Below, one piece after another: positions 33,233 to 43,435 of a stretch of DNA of 64,000 nt. The translations under genes and the position numbers were made by a program. Numbering within the stretch: position 1 is the stretch's first letter; every line of letters starts with the position of its first letter. The notes beneath the pieces were generated by a model. The model had not been told where the DNA came from. It worked only from the letters and a program-made list of their open reading frames with translations, and did no database searches. Source of the DNA: Cordilura impudica (lineage: Eukaryota > Arthropoda > Insecta > Diptera > Scathophagidae); contig OY821521.1 of the NCBI GenBank assembly GCA_963682025.1, positions 95,960,051 to 96,024,050 on the forward strand, read 5' to 3'.

Positions 33233-33391
33233 AACTTGTAGGTAGTCCTTTTACAACTTCTTCAATTTTAACACCATGCTCATCTTTGTATCTGCTTAGA
33301 TCCAAGACAGCATATTTGTGCCTTTCCAATTCTTCGTCAGTTTTAGCGGCAGCAATTTGAGAAATTGTTTCAACAACATATTTATAAGTCG
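33233..33391 (-). pseudogene. Unidentified coding fragment, 53 codons
   Basis: A minus-strand frame without a Met is open from just after TGA TGA at about 33,395 to a TAA near 33,233. It reads YKYVVETISQIAAAKTDEEL then ERHKYAVLDLSRYKDEHGVK and IEEVVKGLPTS. The composition (charged helix, GC-containing third positions) is unlike the surrounding transposon relics. It is sandwiched between two family G copies, so it may be a piece of a host exon. I do not recognise the family. Confidence 0.4.
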
Positions 33392-33424
33392 GTCATCACG
33401 GCTGTGGCATCACCTTCAATTAAC

Positions 33425-34055
33425 AATTATTGTATAGATCTTGTTCAAATTGTTTATCCTTATTACATCCATTAATCAGTAGTCCAAAAATAAACCCTAT
33501 ATATATATATTCTATATATATATATTCTTATATATATATTCTTAGTCATAGGCCCCATATAGATCTGCTTCCCGATCGTCACTTAAATCTATAAAAAACA
33601 AAAATATTCCACAGATTTTTCTCAAACTTGGTTTGTATATATATATATATATATATCTATAATATTAATAGGCTAGGCGATTTCTTGTGACTGATGTTTT
33701 GTTCCACCATTTTATCCCGATTTCGACCAAACGTATATTATTTGAAAGGCATTTCTTTTTAGCCGTTTTGCAGATTTACAGATTTTTAAATTTTTTCCTT
33801 TATGTTGAGTAAATAGCATTTAAAGTTGCTACTAACACACATAAAATTATACAATGCTATGTGCGTGTTTATTAAATTTGTTAATGTGTTTGTAATAAAA
33901 ATGAGTTTGTTTTTTGTGTTGATTTGTGAATTGGCTATAATTGATTAGCATACTTTTAGGGTCTTTATTTAATAAAAAAATAAAATTTCCCAGAATTTGC
34001 GCTCGAATTTCGAGGGCTGGAATCTGCTAGTATATACAGTTTTCTTACTTGTTTT
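33425..34055 (+). repeat. Family G copy, partial, carrying a family X insertion
   Basis: Family interior (ATAGATCTTGTTCAAATTG, ATTAATCAGTAGTCCAAAAA, GTCATAGGCCCCATATAGAT) includes a local TATATATATATTCT expansion at 33,498-33,545. It is interrupted at 33,656-34,030, then ends TTTTCTTACTTGTT at about 34,053. Much of the 3' third is missing. Confidence 0.7.
33656..34030 (+). mobile_element. Helitron-like family X, complete (375 bp)
   Basis: 5' end TCTATAATATTAATAGGC at 33,656 preceded by A. The 3' end shows the hairpin CTCGAATTTCGAG, then 12 nt (GGCTGGAATCTG), then CTAG at 34,027-34,030 followed by T. This matches Helitron rules: a TC 5' end, a terminal hairpin roughly 10-12 nt before CTRR, and an A/T insertion site without duplication. 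Non-coding. Confidence 0.82.
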
Positions 34056-34269
34056 GTTTTCGATGTTTTTGTATTAATTTTTATAACAATATTTCTTAAA
34101 TTTTTCCATTTATTTGTTTTTCCTCAAATGAAAAAAAAATTTGGTTGTACACACCCCATAACTGTGCAGAGGGTATATTATATCAGTTTGTCAATCTATT
34201 TGTGACGTTTCGAAAAATGAATTCGCAATCCTATAAAGTATATATGTATCTTATATATAAAAATGAAGT

Positions 34270-35010
34270 TGTGCATGTTTGTGTTTCGGTTTGTTTGTTT
34301 GTTTGTTTGTGGTTTATAGGAGACTACACCACTGGACCGATCGTCTTGAAATTTTTACAGTAGGTAACTGCCTATCCGGAAGGAAAAATAGGCTATATTT
34401 TTATTGATTTTCCAAGTGGGCGTGGCACCTCCCATACAAAGTGAATTTTTAATATCTAAATTTAACATATAATATCAGGAGTACTACTACAGCAAGAGCT
34501 CTGAAACTATATACATATACATATTTAAATAATTCGAAGACTTGCGGAACAAAGGGCGTGATCGGACCAATGGGCGTGGTACCCACCATACAAAGTAAAT
34601 ATTAAATATCATATATCTAGAGTACTGTAATAGGTAAAGTGTTGAGACTTTGTGTGAGTTCATAAGTTATCAACGTTAGTACTCGAAAAAAATGGGCGGA
34701 ATCCGATCAGAGGTCGTGGTACCTCCCATACAAAGTAAATATATAATGTCATATATCTGAAGTAATGTAATAGCGAAAGCCTCGGAACTTTGTCTGAGTT
34801 CATGAGTTATTAATGTGAGTAGTCCCATAAAAAAATGGGCGAGATTCAACCGGTGGTAAATATTTAATATAACATAATTGGAGTACTATAATTATGAAAG
34901 TCTAGCGACTTTGTTTGAGTTCGTAAGTTATTAGTGTGAGTAGTTACCCAAAAAATGGGCGGAATCACACTAATGGGCGTGGCACCTTCTATGAAAAACA
35001 ATAGTTTTCT
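34270..35010 (+). repeat. Family Y tandem array (about 140-bp units)
   Basis: It begins with a TTTG microsatellite (34,285-34,310) and GACTACACCACTGGACCG. The landmark GGGCGTGGxACC(T/C)(C/A)CCATACAAAG occurs at 34,418, 34,572, 34,712 and 34,976, with a deleted version near 34,855. Between landmarks each unit has ATATCATATATCTxxAGTA, GAxACTTTGTxTGAGTTCAT and TTAxxxTGAGTAxT. Unit spacing varies from about 130 to 155 bp. Single units occur near 3,640-3,800 and 51,170-51,350. Confidence 0.8.
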
Positions 35011-35515
35011 ACAAAACGTATTGCCTGCTATTTATTTCCTTAGATATATATATATATAGCGATGTCTCGCTGTCCGCCTCTCCTCCTGTCTATTGAAATG
35101 ACGCTCATTCACAAAATAAACCATTTACCTGTCCGCCTGTCCATTAAAATCGCGCTCATTCACAAAGATACAAGTATATGTCGTATAGATACGAATATGT
35201 ATCAGCGATTCGTACACACACATTTTTGTTAGCTTCCTGTTTCTGTTTTTTTTTGTGCATGAATGATTTATCGATAATAGTAAGAGCATAAGAATATGGT
35301 GATGCTCTTACTGAATAGGATGTTATGCTCTTACTTGTTTTAAACAAACAAGAATGTAATTGTATGTATTTATTTATATTTATGCTGATTACTGTTAATA
35401 TTTGCTTTCAATTAAAAAAGCACAAAAATACCTAAAATTTTTGTTAATTATCTTGAAACATCCTCGTAAAAAATCTATTCATTATAATGTGAAATCTAGT
35501 CTTTTGTGTCTCTTA
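35011..35515. other. AT-rich spacer with short duplication
   Basis: The phrase GCTCATTCACAAA with GTCCGCCTxTCC is duplicated at 35,072-35,118 and 35,131-35,165. Otherwise nothing is recognised. Confidence 0.45.
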
Positions 35516-36210
35516 TAGCGCGTTTACATCTAAGCAAAATCTAGTGTATACGAGATTTCGAGCGAAATCTAGCTTATTTTCCCATACAAAACAAAATCTA
35601 GCTCGCTACTAGATTTTAGCAAAATCTCACAAAATCTTGTCAAACTTGGGCACTACCAAATGATACGAGTACTGCTGCATTTTTTAATATTGTAGTAGAA
35701 AATTACAACGCAGTGACTGAAGAATTGACATCTAAAAACAAAAGCAAACAAGTTGAATAAAAAGGAAATAAAATATTAATGATTAACAAAAAAAATGACG
35801 AATCTATAATAAAAAAATATTTAGTAATTGAAAAGTTATAACTTTTTGTTCCGAAATGTGCCCATTACAATCTGCTAAATAATAATTGTGGGAAATTAAT
35901 TTGTTTTTGCTGTACAAACAACACATTTAAAAAATTCTGTTTTTTTTTTTGGCAAAATTTCTATTTCAATTTGTGATTTTCTAATTTTTGATGCATAATA
36001 CAATTATAAAATCTGTTCCTTTTTCGAATTTTTCATTTTCCTATTGTTTTGTTTATTTTTGGTATTTCTAGTTTATATGTTTTATTTTAATTAGCTGTTT
36101 ATTGTTGTCAAATCCCACAAAATGTAAAAAAAGTTAGATGTACACGGTAAAGATTTTGAAATAGATTTCAAATAAAATTTACTAGATTTTTCTCAGATGC
36201 AAACGCACTA
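35516..36210 (+). mobile_element. TTA-flanked MITE, copy 1 (695 bp)
   Basis: Ends TAGCGCGTTTACATCTAAG and, inverted, TAGTGCGTTTGCATCTGAG, flanked by TTA at 35,513-35,515 and 36,211-36,213. A 3-bp TTA duplication is typical of PIF/Harbinger-type elements (inference). The interior keeps an open coding tail (SCQTWALPND...FFNIVVENYNAVTEELTSKN, KSKQVE, stop at 35,758) that is also present in the copy at 60,517, so it derives from a larger coding element. Confidence 0.85.
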
Positions 36211-36297
36211 TTAATGTTGAATACTTTGCTTATAATAATGTGGTTTGAAAACATAGAAGGAGGGTATTAAAAATTAGGCACAACATAATTATAATAA

Positions 36298-36672
36298 CTA
36301 GCAGCTTCCAGCACACGAAATTGGAGTGCAAATTCTAGGAAATTTAATTTTTTAATTTAATAAAGACCTTAAAGTTATGCTTCACAATTCAACTCCTTTT
36401 TAAAATAAGGAAGCAAACTCAACACATTAACACAAACGCATATACAAATTTAATAAACACACACATAGCATTGTATAATTTTATGTATGTGTTAGTATTA
36501 ACTTTAAATGATCATAACTCCAAAAAAATATTCCAGACGATGAAAATCTGTAAATCTGGGTAATAGCTAAAAACAAATACCTTTCAAATGATAAATTTCT
36601 TGTCAAAATCGGGGTAAAACTGTGAAACTTACATCGGTCACAAGAAATCGCCTTGCCTATTAATATTATAGA
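36298..36672 (-). mobile_element. Helitron-like family X, complete (375 bp)
   Basis: Minus strand starts TCTATAATATTAATAGGC at 36,672 (A before it) and ends CTCCAATTTCGTGTGCTGGA...CTAG at 36,298 with T after it. Same length as the copy at 33,656. The hairpin is weakened by substitutions. Confidence 0.8.
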
Positions 36673-37991
36673 TATATCCTGAAACATTTTTTTTTAAATC
36701 GAAATGTCTAAACTGTCAGAAGAACATGAAGGGTGTTAAATGATTCATCCAGGCCACATATAAAATTATTATTTCGTTGTTATTTTCTGTACTAACAACC
36801 CAAATTGTAGACATGTACGAAATATGTATGTGTTTGTATATCTTATCAAATTCCATGTTGAGCGTTAAATTAAATGCGCCTTTAAAAAAAACACATTAAG
36901 CAGTTTCTATCAAGGAAGCAATACAGGAAACGTAGAAGAATATATAAAAAACTATTTGATTGATTGATAACTTTTAGATTGAGATATAAAGAAAAAAAGA
37001 CATTAAAAGTATTGTACGATAAACTGTTTTTACTAATGGTATGAGTAATTTCCTACGTGTTTGTAAGTTTGTGAAAGAGATCATATAAAATATATAAAAA
37101 AGTAAAATATTTGTTATTCATACGAAACGTTTATCAATTTATATTATTGCTGACTGCAAACAAAAGTGGGCTGAACTTTAAAAATTAGAGAAAAGAGCTG
37201 GATATATTTTGTAATCATTATTACAGAGAATTTTTAATAAAAAAAAATATATAATAAAAAGTAATTGGCATAAACCTGCTTTGGATTAAGTTATTCTCTA
37301 GCAAATCACTCATACATTACAATTCTATAAATATATATCCGTCCATTTAATTTCTAATAAAAATTATAAATTTATGTGTCAGACACTTAACGAAAAATAA
37401 ATGATAAAACTTTATGTATCACTTTTCCTCTTCTAAAACCTAATTATTTTATAGGAAAAACTATTCCCATCAACAAGTACTTATTTTTATCTACAACAAC
37501 TATAAAAACACAATGAATAACAAAAATCTCATATATTAATATTGAATTCCTTTTTATATCATAATTTTTTTTTTGGTTCACAAAAAGTTACAAATTATTT
37601 GTAATAAAAAACTTTATATGTTCATAAATTTTGTAAAAACTACTACTAAATATGAAATAGCAGATTAATACACTAAACGTTACTTGATTATGTACGCTTA
37701 ACTTTACAAATAGTTCTTAGTATTGATGATTACAAGCACTTAAATTATTTTTATTTATTTATTTTTAATTCAGTTACAATATAGAAATAGCTGAGAAAAA
37801 AATGTAAATATTAAAACAAATACAGTTATAAATATAATGAACATAATAATAACATCAACACCAACGGATAAAGCATAGAGTCTATTCACTTCGGCTCAAA
37901 TTCTTCGGAATGGTTCGAAATTTATAAAACTTGATATGTGGAAATACAGGTTCATCAGATCGAAGTTGTCTGTTAGGAACATTTATATATA
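36673..37991. other. Long AT-rich stretch, nothing recognised
   Basis: About 1.3 kb of AT-rich DNA with no coding or repeat-family signal that I can support. A TTATTTATTTATTTTTAATT run at 37,748 could be an inverted LINE tail. Confidence 0.5.
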
Positions 37992-38324
37992 CTAGCAGAT
38001 TCCAGCGCTCGAAATTCGAGTGCAATTACTAGGCAGCTTTATTTTTCAACTTAGCTAATTCACAAACCAACACTTTTATGGTTTGTTATTATTGGGAATG
38101 AAGATAACAAACTAATTAACAAACACATCAGCAAATTTAATAAAAATTTTATAATTATATGTATGTGTTAGTAGCAATTTTAAATGCAAGTTACTCAAAA
38201 TAAAGGAAAAAATTTAAAAGTCTCTAAATCTGCAAAACGGCTAACTAGTAATACCTTTCAATTAATATACGTTTGGTCAAAATCAGGATAAAACCGTAGA
38301 ACAAAACGTCGGTCGCAAGAAATC
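37992..38324 (-). mobile_element. Helitron-like family X, 5' truncated
   Basis: The 3' end is intact: GCACTCGAATTTCGAGCGCT hairpin, then GGAATCTG and CTAG (37,992) followed by T. At the other side family sequence stops within GATTTCTTGCGACCG (38,324), immediately before the palindromic element at 38,327. Confidence 0.78.
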
Positions 38325-38326
38325 AT

Positions 38327-39272
38327 CTATAACTCGTCGACTGATTGATATTTTTTCAATCTGTAAAAGCCAAATTATTGCTAGAGACCTGTGCAACAAT
38401 TAAAATTTTTAAAAAAATTGATTTAGAAAATTTTTGTGGTGCTTATGAAGCAAAATGTTGGAAAAATTATTTTTTTTTCATGCTTTTTGAAAATATTTTC
38501 CACAAAACTAAGTCTTTTTTGCTTTCTGTTTGATCTATTATAAGCTTCTCAGATTCCTCAATAAATTTCATTTCAAAAGAAAATGGTCTTAGTCGATAAT
38601 TTGCGTTAAAAATCCCAAAGAAATCTCCAGATGCAATACTCGCTGAAATTTGTTTGTGGTATAAAAACACCTTTCAAGAAGAGGAAGACGAGGAAAAAGA
38701 GGAAGAAGGAGAAGACAAAGATGAAATTCCAGAATATCTGTTGGACGAAATTATCGACCTTTCTGATGATGATGACAATGACCAAGATATTAGAGAGAGC
38801 AGTGATGTTGTTCCACAGCCGCCTGCTAAACAGCAACTGGCCAAATCATTAATTTAATTATTTAATTTTTTTACTTAACTTTTCATAACTAACATTTCAA
38901 AAATACATTTTTTTTTTCCATATTTTTATAATTTCTTTTTCAATGTTTCTTCAAAACCAACACTGAACAAAATTGGTACATAAAAAATGAAAAGTAAATT
39001 AATATTAAGCTGGAAAACGCAAGTTTTGTATTATGATTGTTTTCTTTTCAAATGAGATTTATTGAAGAAACTGAGAAGCAAAAAAGACTTAGTTTTGTGG
39101 AAAATATTTTAAAAAAGCAAGGAAAAAAAATAATTTTTCCAACATTTTGCTTCATAAGCAGCACAAAAATTTTCTAAATCAATTTTTTAAAAAATTTTAA
39201 TTGTTGCACAGGTCTCTAGCAAAAATTGGCTTTTACAGATTGAAAAAATATAAATTAGTCGACGAGTTATAG
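38327..39272. mobile_element. Palindromic element with acidic reading frame (946 bp)
   Basis: Inverted ends CTATAACTCGTCGACT at 38,327 and 39,272 begin arms of about 230-250 bp. Paired blocks include TCAATCTGTAAAAGCCAA, CTAGAGACCTGTGCAACAAT, CTTATGAAGCAAAATGTTGG and CCACAAAACTAAGTCTTTTT. The left arm has about 24 extra bases near 38,530. The non-palindromic core (38,590-39,030) contains one acidic open frame. No TSD was clear. Confidence 0.8.
38609..38857 (+). CDS. Acidic C-terminal-like reading frame in palindromic element
   Basis: The frame is open from just after a TAA at about 38,600 to TAA at 38,855. It reads FALKIPKKSPDAILAEICLW, then YKNTF, an E/D/K-rich run (EEEDEEKEEEGEDKDEIPEY), LLDEIIDLSDDDDNDQDI and PPAKQQLAKSLI. 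Low-complexity acidic tails of this kind occur at the C termini of transposases and of nuclear host proteins. There is no start codon near the beginning other than the internal ATG at 38,654, so it is probably a 3' exon or tail retained between the arms. Identity unknown. Confidence 0.4.
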   Translation, partial: KIPKKSPDAILAEICLWYKNTFQEEEDEEKEEEGEDKDEIPEYLLDEIIDLSDDDDNDQDIRESSDVVPQPPAKQQLAKSLI

Positions 39273-39885
39273 CCTAAAAACCATATAAACAATATGCTGA
39301 AAATCGGCATTTGACTGCAAAGTTCGAAGGTCGATTAAAAAAAAATTCGAACTAGCATAAACAAACGCCGTGATACGGGTCTTCTAATTTAGCCTCTATT
39401 TTCACCCCTCACTCTCAGAATCGACCTAACTTTTGCTAACCTGAATTTGATAAACAGTGATATTATAGATTTCTCCCAGAAGGCACTCAGAAGCAAGAAG
39501 GCATTCAGAACAGAGTTAATGAAGAATGTTACATTAAAGATGATCCTGCTACTTTTCAAAGTTGGAAGCTTTATTAGAGCCAAATCAGTGCGATACGGTG
39601 GGAGACTCAATTCCGCAGTCTATCGCAGATATCGACGACAAAATAGCAATAATTGTTTCTCATTTGATTTATTTTATGATGCAGACATTGTACTGTAAAT
39701 TACAAATTACTGAAGCCTATGTAAATATCAGCTTGCCATGTCTTTGTGTCATTAAATTCCTTTGCCCACCATTTGTCTTATTGACAGTCATTATTACATG
39801 AGAATTAAAACTTATTTTCCTTTTAACCAAATGAAGTCCCAAATCTATGAATAGTCAACTGAGTTTAGTTTTGAATCATGGATCA
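39273..39885. other. Unassigned; overlapping open frames
   Basis: Plus-strand frames at 39,447-39,698 and 39,562-39,801 share a region reading LEPNQCDTVGDSIPQSIADI in one frame, which looks less random than its surroundings, but I recognise no family. Possibly a diverged transposon coding relic. Confidence 0.35.
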
Positions 39886-39889
39886 CATA

Positions 39890-40450
39890 GTCATTTGAAG
39901 ATATTGAAATTCTAGAGAAAGTAATGGACTGATATTTTATAAGAGTTGATTGCGTTAAGTTGATATAACATCATTTGTGGAAGCTATTTAGGTCAGACTG
40001 GAGATATTTACTATCTTTATTGTATACTTAAGGATATTACTATATTGAATAGACTTTGGTAAATTATTTACAAACAACAAGAATAGGAGAGGTCCAATTT
40101 TACTCCACTGAGGATCTCCGGAAGTAGCATTTATATATATCCATTTATAGTTTACTGAAAATTACACCCTCCTTACGATCTTTCAAGTACGACCGAATCC
40201 ATTTTACGAAGTTACTGGAGAATCCAATAATATCAAGCTTCGCTAGCAGTACATCATGGCTGACTTTATTAAAAGCTTTGCTAAAGTATGTGGTATATAA
40301 CATCAGTTTGTTTACTTCTACAGAATCCAGAGTTTATATAGGAAGTAAATTCACGTCAATTAGTAGTTCCAGATCGTCCATTGCAAAAACCATGTTGAGC
40401 TGGTTATAGAATTGATGACATTTCTTGTTAGTTATGTTTTCTCCATGGGT
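39890..40450 (-). pseudogene. Non-LTR reverse transcriptase relic
   Basis: The minus strand reads YFSKAFNKVSHDVLLAKLDI (RT motif A; the first Asp of DFSKAFD appears changed to Tyr), then IGFSSNFVKWIRSYLKDRKE, and in a shifted frame GDPQWSKIGPLLFLLFVNN (normally GVPQGSxLGPLLFL) near 40,110. Stops and frameshifts are frequent. The YADD region and endonuclease are not found. Clade not determined (Jockey/CR1-like wording). Confidence 0.75.
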
Positions 40451-40674
40451 TTTGGTACAGCATTTGATTTTGTAATTGCTCTATAATAAGGGAAATATGT
40501 GAAAAATAAAGTTTTTGCAAAAATTGAAACGATTTAAAATGTTGAATTGTTTAATATTCATAAGTAAGAGTATCAAATTCGGCTGTTTCGAATAGTAAAA
40601 CCACTTTTGGTTACGCTTTCCATATTAATACAGATGCCGATTCTTAACCCAAACCTAACCTAATTTTTTTTTTT

Positions 40675-41311
40675 ATAATATAGAATCACTTCCTGAGTCG
40701 TTTTAGCGATGTCCGTCCGTTCTCCTGTGTGTCCATGTAAACCTTGTAATCAAACTACAGGTCGCAAACATGAAGATATTTTGATGTATATAAGCTTTTA
40801 ACGGCCATGGGATGAACGCTATTGAAGTTGGTGAAAATCGGTCCATGTTCTGACCTAGTCCCCATACAAATGACCCCTATGAAATCGACATAAATTGCGA
40901 TAAGATTCAAATTATCACATAGATCTTAGTCAAATTGGGTTTGTATATGTTTATTGTATCCATTAATCATTAGTCCAAAAATAATCCCTATAGGACCATT
41001 CTTAGTCATAGGCCCCATATGGAGCTGCTTCACGATCTTCACTTAAATCTATCAAAAAACAAAAATATTGCACAGATTTTTCTCAAATTGGGTTTGTGTA
41101 TATTTTTTCAAAATATAAGTGGCCAATTTTTCGATCTGGTCCCCATATCATATCTGTAGCCAAAAAAATTAATAACTATGCCACTCAAATTTGGTTTATG
41201 TATATTTTCTATATCCAATTAGTTGGACCGAAAAGACATGTTCTCTAAACCATGGTATAGGGTATCGTATAGTCGGTCTAGACCGACTATAATTTTCTTA
41301 CTTGTTTTTAT
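40675..41311 (+). repeat. Family G copy, 5' truncated
   Basis: From CTGAGTCGTTTTAGCGATGT through GACCTAGTCCCCATACAAAT and GATCTTCACTTAAATCTATC to the intact AGTCGGTCTAGACCGACT palindrome and CTTACTTGTT. Confidence 0.8.
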
Positions 41312-41439
41312 CTGAATTAGTTTGTAATAGGCTACCTTGAATATACAAAGATAGATTTTATATAAAAAATACAATAAATACATGTAGTAAGTCAAGATCG
41401 ATCTATGCGGACTCAAAAATTAACCCTACACTAATAATG

Positions 41440-41935
41440 ATTGGCATTGTTATCAATTTGTGTGCCTTCGGATATGAAAAAGTTCATATCGGATGCTATA
41501 CTTATATGGTTATTATGTCGAAAAATAGAGCGATCCTAACTATATTTTGTAAGGTCACTTATTTTTTTGTAAAAATATGTAAAAACCAAATTTGGGAAAA
41601 ATCTGTGCAATATTTTGACCAATTTGACCGAGATCTATAAAAATATTTGGATCTTACGGGTGTTATTGTATGGGGACTAGGTCTGAACATGCATCGATTT
41701 TCACCACTTTCAATAGCATTCATGCTATCGCCGAAAGAGTGGTTTGATTAGTAGTTTCATTACAAAGTTTACATGGACACACAGACGGACGGACGCCGTT
41801 AAATCGACTCAGAAATTGGCTCTGAGTCCATCGGTACAATAAAAGCTGAGTCTAGGTCAAGTATTTTTGGTAGGTACAAATATCAGCACAAATTCATTAT
41901 ACCCTGACCACAAAGCGGTATGGGGTATAATAAAA
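41440..41935 (-). repeat. Family G copy, 3' truncated and internally deleted
   Basis: Starts within the family (TCATATCGGATGCTATACTT) and runs to CACAAAGCGGTATGGGGTAT at 41,926. Relative to other copies the interval after CTGTGCAATATTTT has a deletion. It faces the copy at 40,675, forming a loose inverted pair. Confidence 0.7.
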
Positions 41936-41943
41936 ATTAATTT

Positions 41944-42626
41944 TTACATGTTGATTTCTCCCTGAATTTCTAATTTTTCGAGATTACAAGATTTTTCCAT
42001 AAATAGTAATAAACTTTTAAAAAACTTTAGGTCGGAATATTCTTCTCTTTTATCTACTTCCTTTTTAAGTATTTCCATCCTTTCCATTTCCAATTTAAGA
42101 AACTCTGCATCAACGTTTATTGGCAAATTTTTGTTTTTATTTCTTAATGGAACTGGAGTGAAACAAGCAGTAGTAATATTGCTATTGCCGGGCATATTAT
42201 CAATCAGTGTTAGTTCTGCAGTAGTGCTGCTAATGGGGCGTATTGTTTACGAATATAATTTCCTCCTTACTCAGAAGATCCTCAATAACAGCATTTATTT
42301 CACTGTCTGGCGTATCTAGCTCCTTCAAATTTTCTTCGGTGGGATCTGGAGCAACAGTGTCTTTGATGAAAGTCATCATATCAAAATATTAACATCCTAT
42401 TTTGTTTGCATGTGTGTCCTTTAATGGGGAATGTGTCCTTTAAGTTTTTCCATTTTGCTTTCGCTATCTCTTCTTGAAATAAGAAATAACATAATTATAT
42501 AATGATGTGTATATGTATTATTTTGGATACTAAAACAAATGTATTAAATAAATATATAAATTAAATTTAATCTTACCTGTGCAACCACAAATTTCACCAA
42601 TTTCACTCCATAATTTCTCGGTTATA
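41944..42626 (-). pseudogene. MADF-type DNA-binding protein relic with one intron
   Basis: Minus strand: the truncated 5' exon (42,626-42,577) reads EKLWSEIGEICGCT and ends CAG before GTAAGA. An intron of about 104 bp ends TTATTTCAAG. The next exon (from 42,472) continues in phase as EEIAKAKWKNLKDTF, which fits the core of a MADF domain (Trp in WSEI, KWKNLRD). Downstream are FIKDTVAPDPTEENLKELDT with SEINAVIEDLLSKEE, and after a break MPGNSNITTACFTPVPLRN followed by a coiled-coil-like tail (EFLKLEMERMEILKKEV to stop at 41,944). MADF proteins are transcription regulators or companions of PIF/Harbinger transposases; which applies here is unclear. The 5' end is cut by the family G element at 42,628; a duplication-like break and a frameshift follow the DTF. 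Confidence 0.6.
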
Positions 42627-42627
42627 T

Positions 42628-43435
42628 TTATACCCTATACCACTATGTGGCTTGGGTATAATGTCTTTGTGCTGCTGTTTGTAACTACCGAAAATATTTG
42701 ACCTAGACCCATCTATAATTATACCGATAGAATCAGAATCACTAACTGATTCGATTTAACGATGTCCGTCCGTCCGTCTGTCCGTCCGTCCGTCTGTGTG
42801 TCCATTTAAATTTTTAATCAAACCACAGGTCGCAAATATGAATATATTTTGATGAAATTTGGTATATAAGCTTTTATCGGCCATATGATGAACGCTGTTG
42901 AAATTGGTGAAAATCGGTCTATGTTCAGACCTAGTCCCCATACAAATGACCCTTATGAAATCGACATAAATTGCCATAAGATCTAAATTATCATATAGAT
43001 CTTAGTAAAATTGGGTTTGTATGTGTTTATTGTATCCAATAATCAGTAGTCCAAAAAAAATACTTATTGGACAATTCTTAGTCATAGGCCCCATATAGAG
43101 TTGCTTCCCGATCTTCACTTAAATCTATCAAAAAAACAAAAATATTGCAGATATTTTTCTAAAATTTGGTTTGTGTATATTTTTTCAAAATATAAGTGAC
43201 TTTACCAAATATGGTCAGTATCGGTCCAGTTTTTGACCTAGTCCACATATAAATATTGCACTCGATATGAACTTTTTCATATCTGCAGCCAAAAAAATTA
43301 ATAACAATGCCACTCAAATTTGGTTTTTGCTTATTTTCTATATCCAGTTAGTTGGACCGAAGAGATAAGGTTTCTAAACCATGGTATAGGGTATCGTATG
43401 GTCGGTCTAGACCGACTATAATTTTCTTACTTGTT
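42628..43435 (+). repeat. Family G, full-length reference copy
   Basis: Starts TTATACCCTATACCACTATG (42,628) and ends CTTACTTGTT (43,435). Near the ends ATACCCTATACCA and TGGTATAGGGTAT are inverted. The palindrome AGTCGGTCTAGACCGACT (extended by TAT/ATA) lies about 15 nt before the 3' end (one base altered in this copy: ATGGTCGG). The interior has a GTCCGTCCGTCTG block at 42,765-42,800. The flanks are T on both sides. Structure resembles DINE-1/Helentron non-autonomous elements: subterminal inverted repeats, a 3' hairpin and no TSD. Confidence 0.78.

Noticed and set aside
33485..33655. TATATATATATTCT repeats as a functional satellite
   Set aside because: A short local expansion inside a family G copy.
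38631..38852. Lysine-rich plus-strand frame beside the acidic one
   Set aside because: It is the +1 frame shadow of the acidic stretch; the GAA/GAG-rich DNA reads as K/R in this frame, and the acidic frame has the cleaner stop and context.
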